A stretch of 64,000 bases of DNA from Delftia tsuruhatensis NBRC 16741 (GCF_001571325.1 NZ_BCTO01000033.1:62001-126000), one strand, 5' to 3'; positions 34,734 through 44,170 are shown, counted from the first letter of the stretch. Notes: generated from the sequence alone by a model not told the origin. Translations and numbers: made by a program.

Positions 34734-35123
34734 TCACTTGCGCGAGCGGGAACTCATGAAGAACGCGGTGGCCAGGGCTGCGCCCGTGGCTGCTGCCAGC
34801 AGCATGGAGCGGCCAGGCTGCTCGATGACGTAGCGCGTGGTGGCTTCCGTGGCAGATTGCAGCTGGCGGCGGGCGCGGTCGGAGCTGTCGGCGCAGAAGT
34901 TGATTCCGCGCGTGGCCAGTTCCTGGGCACGTGCCGCGAGGTCGTCGATGACGGGATTCAGTTCACGCTCGATGGACTTCACGCCTTCCTCGGCCTTGTC
35001 CAGAGCATTTGCTGCAGTGCGGCGCGTGGTGTTGACGGCTTCCTTGGCAGTGTCTGCTACGTCCTGGGCAACGTCCTTGGCGGTATCGGCGGCTTTGTTC
35101 ACGGCTTTCTCGGCTTGGCTCAT
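34734..35123 (-). CDS. DUF883/ElaB-YqjD-type membrane-anchored protein
   Basis: 129 residues. Residues 1-60 are heptad-like alanine-rich helices (KAVNKAADTAKDVAQDVADT), then KSIERELNPVIDDLAARA, and a C-terminal membrane segment MLLAAATGAALATAFFM. Members anchor to the inner membrane by the C-terminal helix; E. coli YqjD binds ribosomes in stationary phase. Strong ribosome site GAGGAGATAG. Its link to ribosomes here is inference. Same strand as the DUF1328 and BON genes; likely a stress-related set. Confidence 0.82.
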   Translation of the reverse strand: MSQAEKAVNKAADTAKDVAQDVADTAKEAVNTTRRTAANALDKAEEGVKSIERELNPVIDDLAARAQELATRGINFCADSSDRARRQLQSATEATTRYVIEQPGRSMLLAAATGAALATAFFMSSRSRK

Positions 35124-35234
35124 TGGTTCTATCTCCTCAAAACTTGCATGAATGGGAAAGGCGGTCGGGCTGCCGGGCTGGCTGCCCGCCGGAGGCGGGC
35201 TTGGGCTGGCAGGTGGCTGAAGGCGGCGCCGCCG

Positions 35235-35396
35235 CTACTTCTTGATCAGGCTCATCACAAAGGTGACTACAGCCATGATCACGAAAATATAGAACAGGAT
35301 CTTGGCGATGCCTACAGCACCTGCCGCAATTCCGCCAAAGCCGAAGATGGCGGCGACGAGAGCGATCACGAAAAACACGATGGCGTAGTGCAGCAT
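35235..35396 (-). CDS. DUF1328-family small membrane protein
   Basis: A 53-residue protein: [36 protein letters not shown] and [13 protein letters not shown], i.e. two transmembrane helices. AAGGAG lies 8 nt before the ATG. DUF1328 proteins (about 54 residues) occur in many proteobacteria and are often induced by stress. It is upstream of the DUF883 and BON genes on the same strand and downstream of the histidine kinase, with a T-run terminator between it and the kinase. Confidence 0.9.
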   Translation of the reverse strand: MLHYAIVFFVIALVAAIFGFGGIAAGAVGIAKILFYIFVIMAVVTFVMSLIKK

Positions 35397-35581
35397 GTAG
35401 AACTCCTTGGTTGTTCGTTGCCAAGAAACGGCATCTGGCTGTCAGGAGCCGAGTGCTGTTCCCATGCGATTGACTGTACCGAGCCGCCCGAGGCCGGATT
35501 GACGGTGCCCGGCGTGGCATGGCGTCAGGGTTAGGCAGGGGGTGGGTGTAGGAAAAGCGCCGGCCCGCAGTGCCCATCAAG

Positions 35582-35616
35582 AAAAACCCCTGCCAGGGCG
35601 GTGCCGGGCAGGGGTT
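35582..35616 (-). terminator. Rho-independent terminator after the histidine kinase
   Basis: AACCCCTGCC (35585-35594) pairs with GGCAGGGGTT (35607-35616). The minus strand continues TTTTTC. It lies just beyond the kinase stop codon. Confidence 0.88.
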
Positions 35617-35640
35617 GTGCGTGCAGGCGATGCGTCGTGG

Positions 35641-36990
35641 TCAGGCGGATGCCGGGCTCAGCGGAATGACGGCGGAGATGGCCGTGCCCTTGCCCAGTTC
35701 GGAGGAGACGGTCAGCCGCCCGCCTGCCGCCTCCACGCGATGGCGCATGCCGGCCAGCCCGTGGGAGTTGGGGCGCATGGCCGAGGTCTCGAAGCCCTCG
35801 CCATCGTCCTGGATCTGCACTGTCACATAGGTCGGGTAGTTGTGCACGGAGACCAGTACGTGGCTGGCCTTGGCGTATTTGCCGATATTGGTCAGCGACT
35901 CCTGCACGATGCGGTAGACCGTGAGCTGGGTCGACTCCGGCAGCTCCACCTGCTCCAGGTTCGCTGTGACCTCGATGCCGCTGCGTTCGCCGAATTCGCG
36001 TGCCAGGATTTCCAGCGCCGTGGTCAGGCCCAGGTTGGACAGGGACGAAGGACGCAGGTCCTCGATGATGCGGCGCTTGAGGGCAATGCCGCTGTTGAGC
36101 GTCTCCACCAGATGGCTGACGCGCTCTCCCACGTCGGGGGCGCTGAGGTCGATCTTGGATTTGAGCCGGGCCACATCGAGCTTGGCCGCCGTCAGCAGCG
36201 AGCCCAGTTCATCGTGCAGCTCGCGCGCCAGGTGGCCGCGCTCATCCTCGCGCACCTGCTGCAAGTGGTTGGCCAGCTCCGTCAGCGTGGCCGTGCGTTC
36301 GCGCACCAGGGCTTCAAGGCGGTTGCGCTCGTCACGCTGGATTTCCTGCTCGCGCTGATGGGCCTGCTGCAGCGCGTGGGCCTGGCGCAGGTACATGAAA
36401 AAGCCCAGCACGCCCAGCGCGGTCACCGTGGCAATGCCTATGCGCGACAGCGACAGCGTGTGCTCGATATCCTGCAGGTTCTTGGCCGAGCGCTCGTCTA
36501 TGCCTGACAGCAGCTTGCCTGTGTAGTCCCGGATGGCATCCATGTTCTCCATGCCCACGTCCGTGAACATGACGAAGCGCCAGGCTTCCTCGTTGCCCTG
36601 GCGGTACAGGCGCAGGCTCAACTCCATCTCGCTCATCTTGCGCTCGACCTGGCGGGCCAGCGGCGTGAAGATGGCCAGTTCCTGGGGGTCGTAGATGAAG
36701 ATCTGGCGCAACTCGTCCATGTTGTAGTTGATGGCCGTGATCGCCTTGCTGTAGGGCTCCAGGTAGCGCTCCTCCCCCGTGAGCAGGTAGCCGCGCAGGC
36801 CGGTCTCTGCATCGAGCATCAACCGCAGCAGTTGGCTGATTTCCGAGCGGGTCGCCTGGGTCTGGGTCATGGCCTCCAGCGCCTTGGTCGAGCGCTTGTA
36901 GCTGGCCTCGTTAATGCTGACAAGCAGCACGGCCGCAACGATGGCAAATGCCAGGCTGATCGCAATTCTTCGGAAATTTATCCAACGCAT
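35641..36990 (-). CDS. Sensor histidine kinase with CHASE3 domain (NarX/DegS-type HisKA_3)
   Basis: 449 residues from MRWINFRRIA, ATG 6 nt after GAGAGG (alternatives at 36996 and 37032). Membrane helices at about 8-27 and 184-202 flank an extracytoplasmic CHASE3 domain (LMLDAETGLRGYLLTGEERYLEPY). Coiled coil follows, then HisKA_3 with ARELHDELG (His259), N-box VQESLTNIGKYAKA, DDGEGF and GLAGMRHRVEAAGG. It autophosphorylates and passes phosphate to the response regulator encoded divergently 143 nt away. The signal is unknown. Confidence 0.92.
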   Translation of the reverse strand: MRWINFRRIAISLAFAIVAAVLLVSINEASYKRSTKALEAMTQTQATRSEISQLLRLMLDAETGLRGYLLTGEERYLEPYSKAITAINYNMDELRQIFIYDPQELAIFTPLARQVERKMSEMELSLRLYRQGNEEAWRFVMFTDVGMENMDAIRDYTGKLLSGIDERSAKNLQDIEHTLSLSRIGIATVTALGVLGFFMYLRQAHALQQAHQREQEIQRDERNRLEALVRERTATLTELANHLQQVREDERGHLARELHDELGSLLTAAKLDVARLKSKIDLSAPDVGERVSHLVETLNSGIALKRRIIEDLRPSSLSNLGLTTALEILAREFGERSGIEVTANLEQVELPESTQLTVYRIVQESLTNIGKYAKASHVLVSVHNYPTYVTVQIQDDGEGFETSAMRPNSHGLAGMRHRVEAAGGRLTVSSELGKGTAISAVIPLSPASA

Positions 36991-37017
36991 AAGCATCCTC
37001 TCACCTACAAGATCTTC

Positions 37018-37048
37018 GCCGATATTCTGCATAATTCGTGTTATCGGC
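37018..37048. promoter_or_regulatory. Inverted repeat between histidine kinase and response regulator
   Basis: GCCGATA (37018-37024) and TATCGGC (37042-37048) are exact inverted repeats 17 nt apart, within the only AT-rich part of the divergent spacer. A likely site for the LuxR-type regulator controlling both genes. Confidence 0.5.
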
Positions 37049-37133
37049 AGCCGGAGCAGTTCCTGCCCCGGCCGTTACCATATATTGTTTGCACGACCGG
37101 CGTTCCTGCTGGTCCCCCGAAAAAGAGGTATTC

Positions 37134-37766
37134 ATGATCAGAATCGGCATTGTGGACGACCATGCAATTGTGCGCTCGGGTCTGCGTCAGTTTCTCTCGG
37201 AACATGTGGACCTGCGTGTAGTCGGTGAGGCCGCCAATGGCCGTGAGGCCATCGACCTGGTCCGAGCCCACGAGATCGACGTGCTGCTGATGGACCTGTC
37301 CATGCCCGGGCAAAGCGGCATCGATGCGCTGGCCATGCTGCGGGCCAAGGCCCCTGACATGGGCATCCTGATCCTGAGCGGATATCCCGAGGAGCACTAC
37401 GCGATCAACCTGATCCGCCAGGGCGCCAGCGGCTACCTGAACAAGGAATGCGATCCCCAGGAGATTGCCGAAGCGATCCGCACCGTGGCCCTGGGCCGCC
37501 GCTACCTGACGCCGGCCGTGGCCGACCTGCTGGCCCAGCAGCTCAACCGCAAGGATGACGCGCCAGCGCATGAACAGCTGTCCGAGCGTGAGTTCCAGGT
37601 CTTCCTCAAACTCGCGCGCGGCGAAACGGCAGGTGATATTGCGAAATCGCTCTCGCTGAGCGTGAAGACGGTCAGTACCTATCGCACGCGGCTTATGGAG
37701 AAAATGGGATTGTCATCCAACAGCGATCTCACGTATTACGCGCTGAAAAACCGGCTGATCGACTGA
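37134..37766 (+). CDS. NarL/LuxR-family response regulator
   Basis: 210 residues from ATG 37134 (MIRIGIVDDH), 7 nt after AAGAGG. The receiver domain has Asp9/Asp8 in IVDDH, phospho-acceptor Asp54 in LLMDLSMPG, Ser82 and Lys104 in YLNKECDP. The C-terminal LuxR HTH is LSEREFQVFLKLARGETAGDIA with KSLSLSVKTVSTYRTRLMEK. It pairs with the divergent CHASE3 kinase. A strong terminator follows 22 nt after the stop. Its target genes may include the small envelope-protein genes on the other side of the kinase; that is inference. Confidence 0.94.
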   Translation: MIRIGIVDDHAIVRSGLRQFLSEHVDLRVVGEAANGREAIDLVRAHEIDVLLMDLSMPGQSGIDALAMLRAKAPDMGILILSGYPEEHYAINLIRQGASGYLNKECDPQEIAEAIRTVALGRRYLTPAVADLLAQQLNRKDDAPAHEQLSEREFQVFLKLARGETAGDIAKSLSLSVKTVSTYRTRLMEKMGLSSNSDLTYYALKNRLID

Positions 37767-37788
37767 TTCCCAGTCAATAGAAAATACG

Positions 37789-37822
37789 GGCTGCACGATT
37801 ATCAAGTCGTGCAGCCTTTTTC
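37789..37822 (+). terminator. Rho-independent terminator after the response regulator
   Basis: GGCTGCACGA pairs with TCGTGCAGCC, followed by TTTTTC; 22 nt after the stop codon. Confidence 0.93.
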
Positions 37823-37855
37823 TTTGATGGAGAGTAAAAATGCCGTGTTTTGGGT

Positions 37856-38254
37856 TCAGGCTGTTTTGAGTTGATTGAGCGATGCGGCGTCGATATTCAT
37901 GCAATAGTCCATGAGTGCATCGATCTCATTGGACTTGTCGAAGACCGCATCCACGCCGAGCTGGGCGCAGCGGCTGCGGATGTCAGGGGTGGCGTAGTTG
38001 CTGAGCACCACGATCTTCTGGTGCGGCTGGCGCTCGCGGCAGGCGGTGAGCACACCCAGGCCGCTGCCCTGGCGCAGGAACAGATCGACGATGGCCAGAT
38101 CCCATGCGTCGGGGTTCTGCTGAAGCCAGTCCGTCCCCGCGCTTTCCGTCTCGGCGATGCCCACGGCCTCGACATCGGCGAGTTCCTCGAGCGTGGCGAT
38201 CAGGTTCTCGCGGATCGTAGGGTTGTCTTCAACAAGATAGGTGCGCAATTTCAC
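37856..38254 (-). CDS. Receiver-only response regulator
   Basis: 132 residues from GTG 38254 (VKLRTYLVED), 6 nt after GGAT; a TTG at 38284 in the same frame is less likely. Receiver motifs are complete: acidic pair in YLVEDN, phosphoacceptor Asp57 in LAIVDLFL, Ser85 in IVVLSNYA and Lys107 in FDKSNE. No output domain follows, so it could work by phosphotransfer or direct protein contact. It follows the kinase/regulator pair in inverse orientation, close to both, which suggests a three-component circuit, but no phosphotransfer evidence exists. Confidence 0.88.
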   Translation of the reverse strand: MKLRTYLVEDNPTIRENLIATLEELADVEAVGIAETESAGTDWLQQNPDAWDLAIVDLFLRQGSGLGVLTACRERQPHQKIVVLSNYATPDIRSRCAQLGVDAVFDKSNEIDALMDYCMNIDAASLNQLKTA

Positions 38255-38373
38255 GGCTGTATCCAATAGGGACGCGGATGGCAATCGGAGTCCGGCGGAA
38301 CCCGGCCTTCATTGTCCTGCGCGACAGCGGGCGATTGTGCCAGTGGGGGATCGGCCTGGAAGTCAGTCGATTC

Positions 38374-39126
38374 CTACGCCTTGTTGCCGCAAACGGGACA
38401 GTCCGGCACACGGGTGGTTTGCATGCTACTCCAATCGAGGCTGCGGCTGTCGAACATGGTCAGGCGGTTTGTTGCAGGCGTGCCAAAACCCGCGATCAGC
38501 TTGAGGGCTTCGGCCGCCTGCAGCGTGCCCATGACGCCGACCACGGGGGCGAAGACGCCCATGGTCGAGCACTGCACTTCCTCGAACTGCGCCTCCGGCG
38601 GGAATACGCAGGCATAGCAGGCGCAGTTCTCGTCGCGTGGGTCCATCACCATGAGCTGGCCGTCCAGGCGGATGGCCGCCCCCGCCACCAGGGGCACCTT
38701 GTGCCGCACGCAGGCCGCGTTGATCATGTGGCGCGTGCGGTAGTTGTCCGTGCAGTCCAGCACCACCGTGGCTTGGGGCACGAGCTCGTCGAGCAGGGCA
38801 TCGTCTGCGCGCTGCTGGCGGCAATCGATGCGGATGCCGGGGTTGATGGCATGCACGGCCGTGCGTATGGATTGCACCTTGGGCTGGCCCACGCGATCGG
38901 TGGTGTGGGCAATCTGGCGCTGCAGGTTGGTCATGTCCACGGCATCGTCGTCCACCAGGGTGATGCGGCCGATGCCGGCCGAGCCCAGGTACAGCGAGGC
39001 AGGCGCGCCCAGGCCGCCTGCGCCGATGATGAGCACATGCGCTGCCAGGATGCGCTCCTGGCCTTCGATGCCGATCTCGTCCAGCAGGATGTGGCGCGAG
39101 TAGCGCAGCAGTTGATCGTCGTTCAT
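38374..39126 (-). CDS. moeB: MoeB/ThiF-family adenylyltransferase (E1-like)
   Basis: 250 residues, the length of E. coli MoeB (249). LLRYSRHILLDEIGIEGQER, VLIIGAGGLGAPASLYL (ATP loop), DDDAVDMTNLQRQ, and VLDCTDNYRTRHMIN (catalytic Asp) are characteristic. Zinc cysteines appear in CACYAC and CPVCG. It adenylates the C-terminal glycine of MoaD or ThiS for molybdopterin or thiamine sulfur transfer. No moa genes are nearby. It is downstream of ctpA on the same strand, separated by a terminator. Confidence 0.9.
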   Translation of the reverse strand: MNDDQLLRYSRHILLDEIGIEGQERILAAHVLIIGAGGLGAPASLYLGSAGIGRITLVDDDAVDMTNLQRQIAHTTDRVGQPKVQSIRTAVHAINPGIRIDCRQQRADDALLDELVPQATVVLDCTDNYRTRHMINAACVRHKVPLVAGAAIRLDGQLMVMDPRDENCACYACVFPPEAQFEEVQCSTMGVFAPVVGVMGTLQAAEALKLIAGFGTPATNRLTMFDSRSLDWSSMQTTRVPDCPVCGNKA

Positions 39127-39143
39127 TCGCGTCTCCAGACGTG

Positions 39144-39168
39144 AAAAAGCCGGGCGCGGGCCCGGCTT
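39144..39168 (-). terminator. Rho-independent terminator after ctpA
   Basis: AAGCCGGG (39147-39154) pairs with CCCGGCTT (39161-39168); the minus strand continues TTTTTC. Confidence 0.85.
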
Positions 39169-39197
39169 GGTGGGAGCGCGGACCCGGTCCGAGCTCT

Positions 39198-40634
39198 TCA
39201 GTTTTCCTTCTTTTCGGGCTCGCGCTCGGTCAGGGTCTTGCTGACCATGACGGGCTGGCCCTTGAGGCGGTTGAGCGCCTGCTGCAGCTGGAAGTCCTTT
39301 TCGGTGCCGAACTCGGGCAGGCGACGCTCGGCCAGGGGCTTCTTGGCCTCTTCCTCCAGGCGCTTGCGGGCTTCCTCGCGGGCCTTCTCGCGTACTTCGT
39401 CCTTGACTTCGGCGCCCTGTCCGCTGGACAGGTGCTTTTCCAGGTCGGCCTCGCGCATGCGCAGGGCAGCGAACAGATCGCCTTCAGGGGTCTCGTCCAC
39501 CATCACGTCAGGAACGATGCCCTTGGCCTGGATGGATTTGCCGCTGGGCGTGTAGTAGCGGGCCGTGGTCAGCTTCAGGCCCGTGTCGGGACCCAGCGGG
39601 CGAACGGTCTGCACCGAGCCCTTGCCGAAGGTCTGGCTGCCCATGATGACCGCACGCTTGTGGTCCTGCAGGGCGCCGGCCACGATTTCGCTGGCCGAGG
39701 CCGAGCCTTCGTTGACCAGAACCACCAGCGGCAGCTTCTTGAGCGAGGCGGGCAGGCGCTGCAGCGGGTCTCCCATGCCGCGGCGGGCATAGAAGCTGGG
39801 AGAGGCCTTGTAGGTTTCCTTGCTCTCGGCCAGCTGGCCGTTGGTGGACACCACGGTCACATCGGGCGGCAGGAAGGCTGCCGAGATGGCGACGGCCGCG
39901 TCCAGCAGGCCGCCCGGGTCGTTGCGCAGGTCCAGAACCAGGCCCTTCATGTTGGGTTCCTGCTTGTACAGCTCTTCGACCTTGCGCACGAAGTCGTCCA
40001 CCGTGCGTTCCTGGAACTGGCTCAGACGGATCCAGCCGTAGCCGGGCTCGATGACCTTGCCCTTGACGGATTGCGTCTTGATTTCCTCGCGCGTGATGGT
40101 CACGGGGAAGCTGCGGCTTTCATCCTTGCGCAGGATGGTCAGCTGCACCTTGGTGTTGGGCTCGCCGCGCATGCGCTTGACGGCGTCGTTGAGCGACAGG
40201 CCCTTGACGGCCGTGTCGTCGATCTTGGTGATCAGGTCGCCGGTCTTGAGGCCCGCGCGGAAGGCGGGGGAGCCTTCGATGGGCGAGACGACCTTGATCA
40301 GGCCGTCTTCCTGCGTGATCTCGATGCCCACGCCGACGAAGCGGCCCGAGGTGCCCTCGCGGAATTCCTTGTAGGACTTCTTGTCGAAGTACTGCGAGTG
40401 CGGATCGAGGCTGGACACCATGCCGGAGATGGCATCGGTGATCAGCTTCTTGTCATCGACCGACTCGACATAGTCGGTCTTGATCAGGCCGAAGACGGCG
40501 GACAGCTGCTGGATTTCCTCCAGCGGCAGCGGGGTCATGGCACCGCGGGCCACGGTCTGCAAGGAAACCGTGGTCAGTGCTCCGGCGATTACGCCTACGG
40601 AAACCCAGCCGGCAATTTTGATTTTCTGGCCCAT
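39198..40634 (-). CDS. ctpA: S41 C-terminal processing peptidase
   Basis: 478 residues. An N-terminal signal anchor (IAGWVSVGVIAGALTTVSLQ) leads to a PDZ domain (about 90-180) with FVGVGIEITQEDGLIKVVSP. The Ser-Lys catalytic dyad is Ser315 in GSASASEIVAG and Lys338 in QTFGKGSVQ. A charged C-terminal tail of about 50 residues rich in Lys/Glu is typical of the family. It removes C-terminal tails from periplasmic proteins. It is transcribed in the same direction as gpmA upstream, in an arrangement (gpmA-ctpA-moeB) common to Burkholderiales. Confidence 0.94.
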   Translation of the reverse strand: MGQKIKIAGWVSVGVIAGALTTVSLQTVARGAMTPLPLEEIQQLSAVFGLIKTDYVESVDDKKLITDAISGMVSSLDPHSQYFDKKSYKEFREGTSGRFVGVGIEITQEDGLIKVVSPIEGSPAFRAGLKTGDLITKIDDTAVKGLSLNDAVKRMRGEPNTKVQLTILRKDESRSFPVTITREEIKTQSVKGKVIEPGYGWIRLSQFQERTVDDFVRKVEELYKQEPNMKGLVLDLRNDPGGLLDAAVAISAAFLPPDVTVVSTNGQLAESKETYKASPSFYARRGMGDPLQRLPASLKKLPLVVLVNEGSASASEIVAGALQDHKRAVIMGSQTFGKGSVQTVRPLGPDTGLKLTTARYYTPSGKSIQAKGIVPDVMVDETPEGDLFAALRMREADLEKHLSSGQGAEVKDEVREKAREEARKRLEEEAKKPLAERRLPEFGTEKDFQLQQALNRLKGQPVMVSKTLTEREPEKKEN

Positions 40635-40755
40635 ATCACCCCTTTAACCGCGTCAATATACACCCGCTTGGAAAGGCAATCGCCCGCGTGGTTCCCTAAA
40701 AACGGCGCAGCAAGCGCAATTTCCGTAGCAGGCGCTCACCTCAGGCGGGTCAGGC

Positions 40756-41499
40756 TCAAGCCTTGCCCTGTGCGGCCACGGCGGCAGCCGCCTTGGCGGC
40801 AGCCTCGGCATCGCCCAGGTAGTAGTGGCGAATGGGCTTGAGATTGGCATCCAGCTCGTAGACCAGCGGAATGCCGTTGGGCACGTTGACGCCGACGATG
40901 GCGTCATCCGAGATGCCGTCCAGGTACTTGATCAGCGCGCGGATGGAGTTGCCATGCGCGGCAACCACGACGCGCTTGCCGGACAGGATGGCGGGCGCGA
41001 TGGACTCGTTCCAGAACGGCAGCACGCGCGCGACCGTGTCCTTCAGGCATTCGGTCAGCGGCACCTGGCTGGGGTCCAGCTGGGCGTAGCGCACGTCGCT
41101 GCGCTCGCTGCGCGGGTCCTGGGGCTCCAGGGCCGGCGGGGGAGTGTCGTAGCTGCGGCGCCAGACCAGCACCTGGGCGTCGCCGTACTGCTTGGCCATG
41201 TCGGCCTTGTTCAGGCCCTGCAGGCCGCCGTAGTGGCGCTCGTTCAGGCGCCAGCTGTGCTGCACGGGCAGCCAGGTGCGGTCCATTTCGTCCAGCGTGT
41301 GCCACAGCGTGCGCGTGGCGCGCTTGAGCACGCTGGTGAAGGCCAGGTCGAAGTCGTAGCCTTCGGCCTTGAGCAGGCGGCCGGCGTTCTTGGCCTGTTC
41401 GACGCCGGTGGCGGTCAGGTCCACATCGGTCCAGCCGGTGAAGCGGTTTTCGAGGTTCCAGGTGGATTCACCGTGGCGGATCAGCACGAGCTTGTACAT
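40756..41499 (-). CDS. gpmA: 2,3-bisphosphoglycerate-dependent phosphoglycerate mutase
   Basis: 247 residues (E. coli 250). [20 protein letters not shown] carries phosphohistidine His9, and [19 protein letters not shown] plus [19 protein letters not shown] carry the second catalytic histidine and the substrate loop. It interconverts 3- and 2-phosphoglycerate. The C-terminal tail [15 protein letters not shown] is an alanine-rich extension common in the genus group. Divergent from the rhodanese gene. Confidence 0.95.
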   Translation of the reverse strand: MYKLVLIRHGESTWNLENRFTGWTDVDLTATGVEQAKNAGRLLKAEGYDFDLAFTSVLKRATRTLWHTLDEMDRTWLPVQHSWRLNERHYGGLQGLNKADMAKQYGDAQVLVWRRSYDTPPPALEPQDPRSERSDVRYAQLDPSQVPLTECLKDTVARVLPFWNESIAPAILSGKRVVVAAHGNSIRALIKYLDGISDDAIVGVNVPNGIPLVYELDANLKPIRHYYLGDAEAAAKAAAAVAAQGKA

Positions 41500-41597
41500 G
41501 GCGGCTTTCTAAGTCTCTCGATGCGACAAAGCTGGGCTGTCGCGGGGGCAAAAGCCAGCATTCTAGAATTGACAGGTTTGCCAACCCAAGGAATGAC

Positions 41598-42005
41598 GTG
41601 AAATTCATCATCGATAACTGGTATTTGATCCTGATCGCGCTGGCTTCCGGCGTGATGCTGCTGCTGCCCCTGGTGCGCGGCGCAGGCGGCGGCTCGCTGA
41701 CGGCGGCGCAGGCCGTGCAACTGATCAACCGCCAAAAGGCCGTGGTCATCGATGTCTCCGAGCCCGAGGAGTACGCGGCCGCCCATGCCAATGGCGCCAA
41801 GAATGTGCCGCTGGGCCAGTTCGAGGAAAAGCTGCCTGCCACCGTGAAGAACAAGGCCCTGCCGCTGGTGCTGATCTGCACCAAGGGCAACCGCGCCTCG
41901 CGTGCCGAAGGCATTGCGAAGAAGCTGGGCTACGAAAAGGCCCAGGCCCTGGCCGGTGGCCTGAAGGCCTGGCGTGATGCCGGCATGCCGGTTGAAAAGG
42001 CCTGA
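41598..42005 (+). CDS. Membrane-anchored rhodanese-domain protein
   Basis: 135 residues from GTG 41598, 5 nt after AAGGA. One N-terminal membrane helix (DNWYLILIALASGVMLLLPL) precedes a rhodanese domain: VVIDVSEPEEYAAAHANGA and the active-site loop CTKGNRA with Cys94. Such proteins carry a persulfide for sulfur transfer and are often found before grxC-secB-gpsA, as here. The site has CxxGxR form, so activity is plausible; the sulfur acceptor is unknown. Confidence 0.9.
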   Translation: MKFIIDNWYLILIALASGVMLLLPLVRGAGGGSLTAAQAVQLINRQKAVVIDVSEPEEYAAAHANGAKNVPLGQFEEKLPATVKNKALPLVLICTKGNRASRAEGIAKKLGYEKAQALAGGLKAWRDAGMPVEKA

Positions 42006-42093
42006 AGCGCCTCCAGTTGATCACGATGGAAGCCGCTGCGCCGCGTCCCCGGCGCCTGCAGCCGGCAAGCCGCCCACTCGAAGAAAGTCGCAT

Positions 42094-42351
42094 ATGCAAG
42101 CCGTGAAGATGTACACCACCGCTGTCTGCCCCTATTGCATCCGGGCCAAGCAGATCCTCAAGTCCAAGGGCGTGGAGCAGATCGAAGAGATCCGCATCGA
42201 TACCGACCCTGCCGCGCGTGACGTGATGATGCAGAGCACGGGCCGCCGTACGGTGCCCCAGATCTTCATCGGCGACCACCATGTGGGCGGCTGCGACGAC
42301 CTGATGGCGCTGGACGCCGACGGTGGCCTGGTGCCCATGCTGCAAAGCTGA
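42094..42351 (+). CDS. grxC: Glutaredoxin 3
   Basis: 85 residues. MYTTAVCPYCIRAKQIL contains the redox CPYC; RRTVPQIFIGDHHVGGCDDL carries the cis-Pro (TVP) and GG glutathione site. It reduces disulfides and mixed disulfides using glutathione. Start ATG 42094 after GAAAG; the gene sits between the rhodanese protein and secB. The order grxC-secB-gpsA is the same as in E. coli, supporting the assignments. Confidence 0.95.
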   Translation: MQAVKMYTTAVCPYCIRAKQILKSKGVEQIEEIRIDTDPAARDVMMQSTGRRTVPQIFIGDHHVGGCDDLMALDADGGLVPMLQS

Positions 42352-42480
42352 AACACGGGCACTGCATAATGCAGGCCCAGGTGCCCGCTGCGCAACCTAT
42401 TGGCAGCGGGCATTTTGTTGGTGATTTTTTTGATGCCCTGGCCGCCGTGCCAGGGTTTTTTGCCCAGAAAGACTGATTCC

Positions 42481-42936
42481 ATGGCCGAACAGGACACTCC
42501 CGTCTTCCAGATCCAGCGCGTCTACCTCAAGGACCTGTCGCTGGAGCAGCCCAATTCGCCCGCCATCCTGCTGGAGCAGGAGCAGCCCAGCGTGGACATC
42601 CAGCTCGGCGTCGAGGCGACTCCCGTGGCCGAAGGCATCTACGAAGTGGCCGTGACGGCCACCGTGCAGACCAAGATCCAGGACAAGACCGTGTTCCTGG
42701 TCGAGGCCAAGCAGGCCGGCATCTTCGAGATCCGCAACGTGCCCGAAGACCAGATGGGTGGCGTGATCGGCATTGCCTGCCCCCAGATCATCTATCCCTA
42801 CCTGCGCGGCAACGTGGCCGACGTGGTCACACGCGCCGGCTTCCCGCCCGTGCACCTGGCCGAGATCAACTTCCAGGCCATGTACGAGCAGCAGCAGGCA
42901 GCCGCCCAGGCGGACGGCAACTCGCTGCCGCAGTAA
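42481..42936 (+). CDS. secB: Protein-export chaperone SecB
   Basis: 151 residues (E. coli 155). [52 protein letters not shown] and [20 protein letters not shown] are conserved tetramer and peptide-groove segments. It keeps preproteins unfolded and delivers them to SecA. ATG 42481 continues directly from the spacer after grxC. A strong terminator at 43001 follows, so gpsA may have its own promoter or readthrough. Confidence 0.97.
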   Translation: MAEQDTPVFQIQRVYLKDLSLEQPNSPAILLEQEQPSVDIQLGVEATPVAEGIYEVAVTATVQTKIQDKTVFLVEAKQAGIFEIRNVPEDQMGGVIGIACPQIIYPYLRGNVADVVTRAGFPPVHLAEINFQAMYEQQQAAAQADGNSLPQ

Positions 42937-43000
42937 GCCGGTCCCATCCCGGCCGATGAGACTTGCGCCCAGGCGCGTCGCATCGCTGTGGTACAAGAAA

Positions 43001-43024
43001 AGAGGCCCGAGGGCCTCTTTTTTT
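43001..43024 (+). terminator. Rho-independent terminator after secB
   Basis: AGAGGCCC (43001-43008), loop GA, GGGCCTCT (43011-43018) and seven T; 65 nt after the secB stop. Confidence 0.93.
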
Positions 43025-43056
43025 CATCAACGTCGCTTCTTCAACGTCGGGCAGAT

Positions 43057-44067
43057 ATGAACATTGTGGTGATTGGTGCAGGCGCCTGGGGCACGGCGCT
43101 GGCAATGAGCGCGGCCTCGCGCGATGACGGACGTGTCGTGACGCTGTGGGCGCGCGACGCTGCCCAGGCGCAGGCCATGCGGGACAGCGGCGAGAACGCG
43201 CGCTACCTGCCGGGCGTGGCGCTGCCTGCCGCGCTGCAGGTGGTGCATGGCGAGATCGACGGCCATCTGGCTGCGGCAGACCTGATCGTGATCGGCACGC
43301 CCATGGCGGCCTTGCGCGAATGGCTGGGCCGCCTGCGCAATGTGCGGGCGCCCGTGGTGTGGCTGTGCAAGGGCTTCGAGGCCGTGCCCGCAGGCGCGTC
43401 GGCCGCCGCCCATGGACTGATGGCGCACGAGGTCTGCGCCCAGGTGGCGCCCGATCTGCTGTGCGGCGTGCTCAGCGGCCCCAGCTTTGCGGCCGAGGTG
43501 GCGCGCCACCAGCCCACGGCCCTGGTGGCGGCCAGCCGGCATGCCGAGGTCAATGACGCCCTGGTCGCGGCCTTCCATGGCGATGCCATGCGCGTCTACG
43601 CCAACGCCGACATCGTGGGCGTGGAAGTGGGCGGCGCCGTGAAGAACGTGCTGGCCATTGCCACCGGCCTGTGCGACGGCCTGCAGCTGGGCCTGAACGC
43701 CCGCGCCGCGCTGATCACGCGCGGCCTGGCCGAGATGACGCGACTGGGCCTGGCCCTGGGCGCGCGGGTGGAGACCTTCATGGGCCTGTCCGGCCTGGGC
43801 GATCTGGTGCTGACGGCCACGGGCGACCTGTCGCGCAATCGCAAGGTGGGCCTGCTGCTGGCCCAGGGCCGCACGCTGGAGCAGGCCGTGGCCTCGCTGG
43901 GCCATGTGGCCGAGGGCGTGTACAGCGCACGCACCGTGCTGGCGCGCGCGCGGCTGTTGAATGTGGAGATGCCCATCACCGAAACCGTGGTCGAGCTGCT
44001 GGACGGCCGGCTGCAGGCCGCCGAGGCCGTGCAGCACCTGATGGCGCGCGATCCGCGCGGCGAGTGA
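43057..44067 (+). CDS. gpsA: Glycerol-3-phosphate dehydrogenase [NAD(P)+]
   Basis: 336 residues (E. coli 339). [20 protein letters not shown] is the cofactor loop; [15 protein letters not shown] and [20 protein letters not shown] hold the catalytic lysine; [20 protein letters not shown] is the substrate motif. It reduces dihydroxyacetone phosphate to sn-glycerol-3-phosphate for phospholipids. Start just after a terminator hairpin. Ends 104 nt before the bidirectional terminator shared with lysA. Confidence 0.96.
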   Translation: MNIVVIGAGAWGTALAMSAASRDDGRVVTLWARDAAQAQAMRDSGENARYLPGVALPAALQVVHGEIDGHLAAADLIVIGTPMAALREWLGRLRNVRAPVVWLCKGFEAVPAGASAAAHGLMAHEVCAQVAPDLLCGVLSGPSFAAEVARHQPTALVAASRHAEVNDALVAAFHGDAMRVYANADIVGVEVGGAVKNVLAIATGLCDGLQLGLNARAALITRGLAEMTRLGLALGARVETFMGLSGLGDLVLTATGDLSRNRKVGLLLAQGRTLEQAVASLGHVAEGVYSARTVLARARLLNVEMPITETVVELLDGRLQAAEAVQHLMARDPRGE

Positions 44068-44170
44068 TTCTTCGGTGTCCATGAAAAATGGCCCACACGC
44101 TCCCCTTGCTGCGCAAGGTCCACTGCCCCCCGAGGGGGCCGCTTTTCATCTTGGGGCGGCCCGGCGATGA

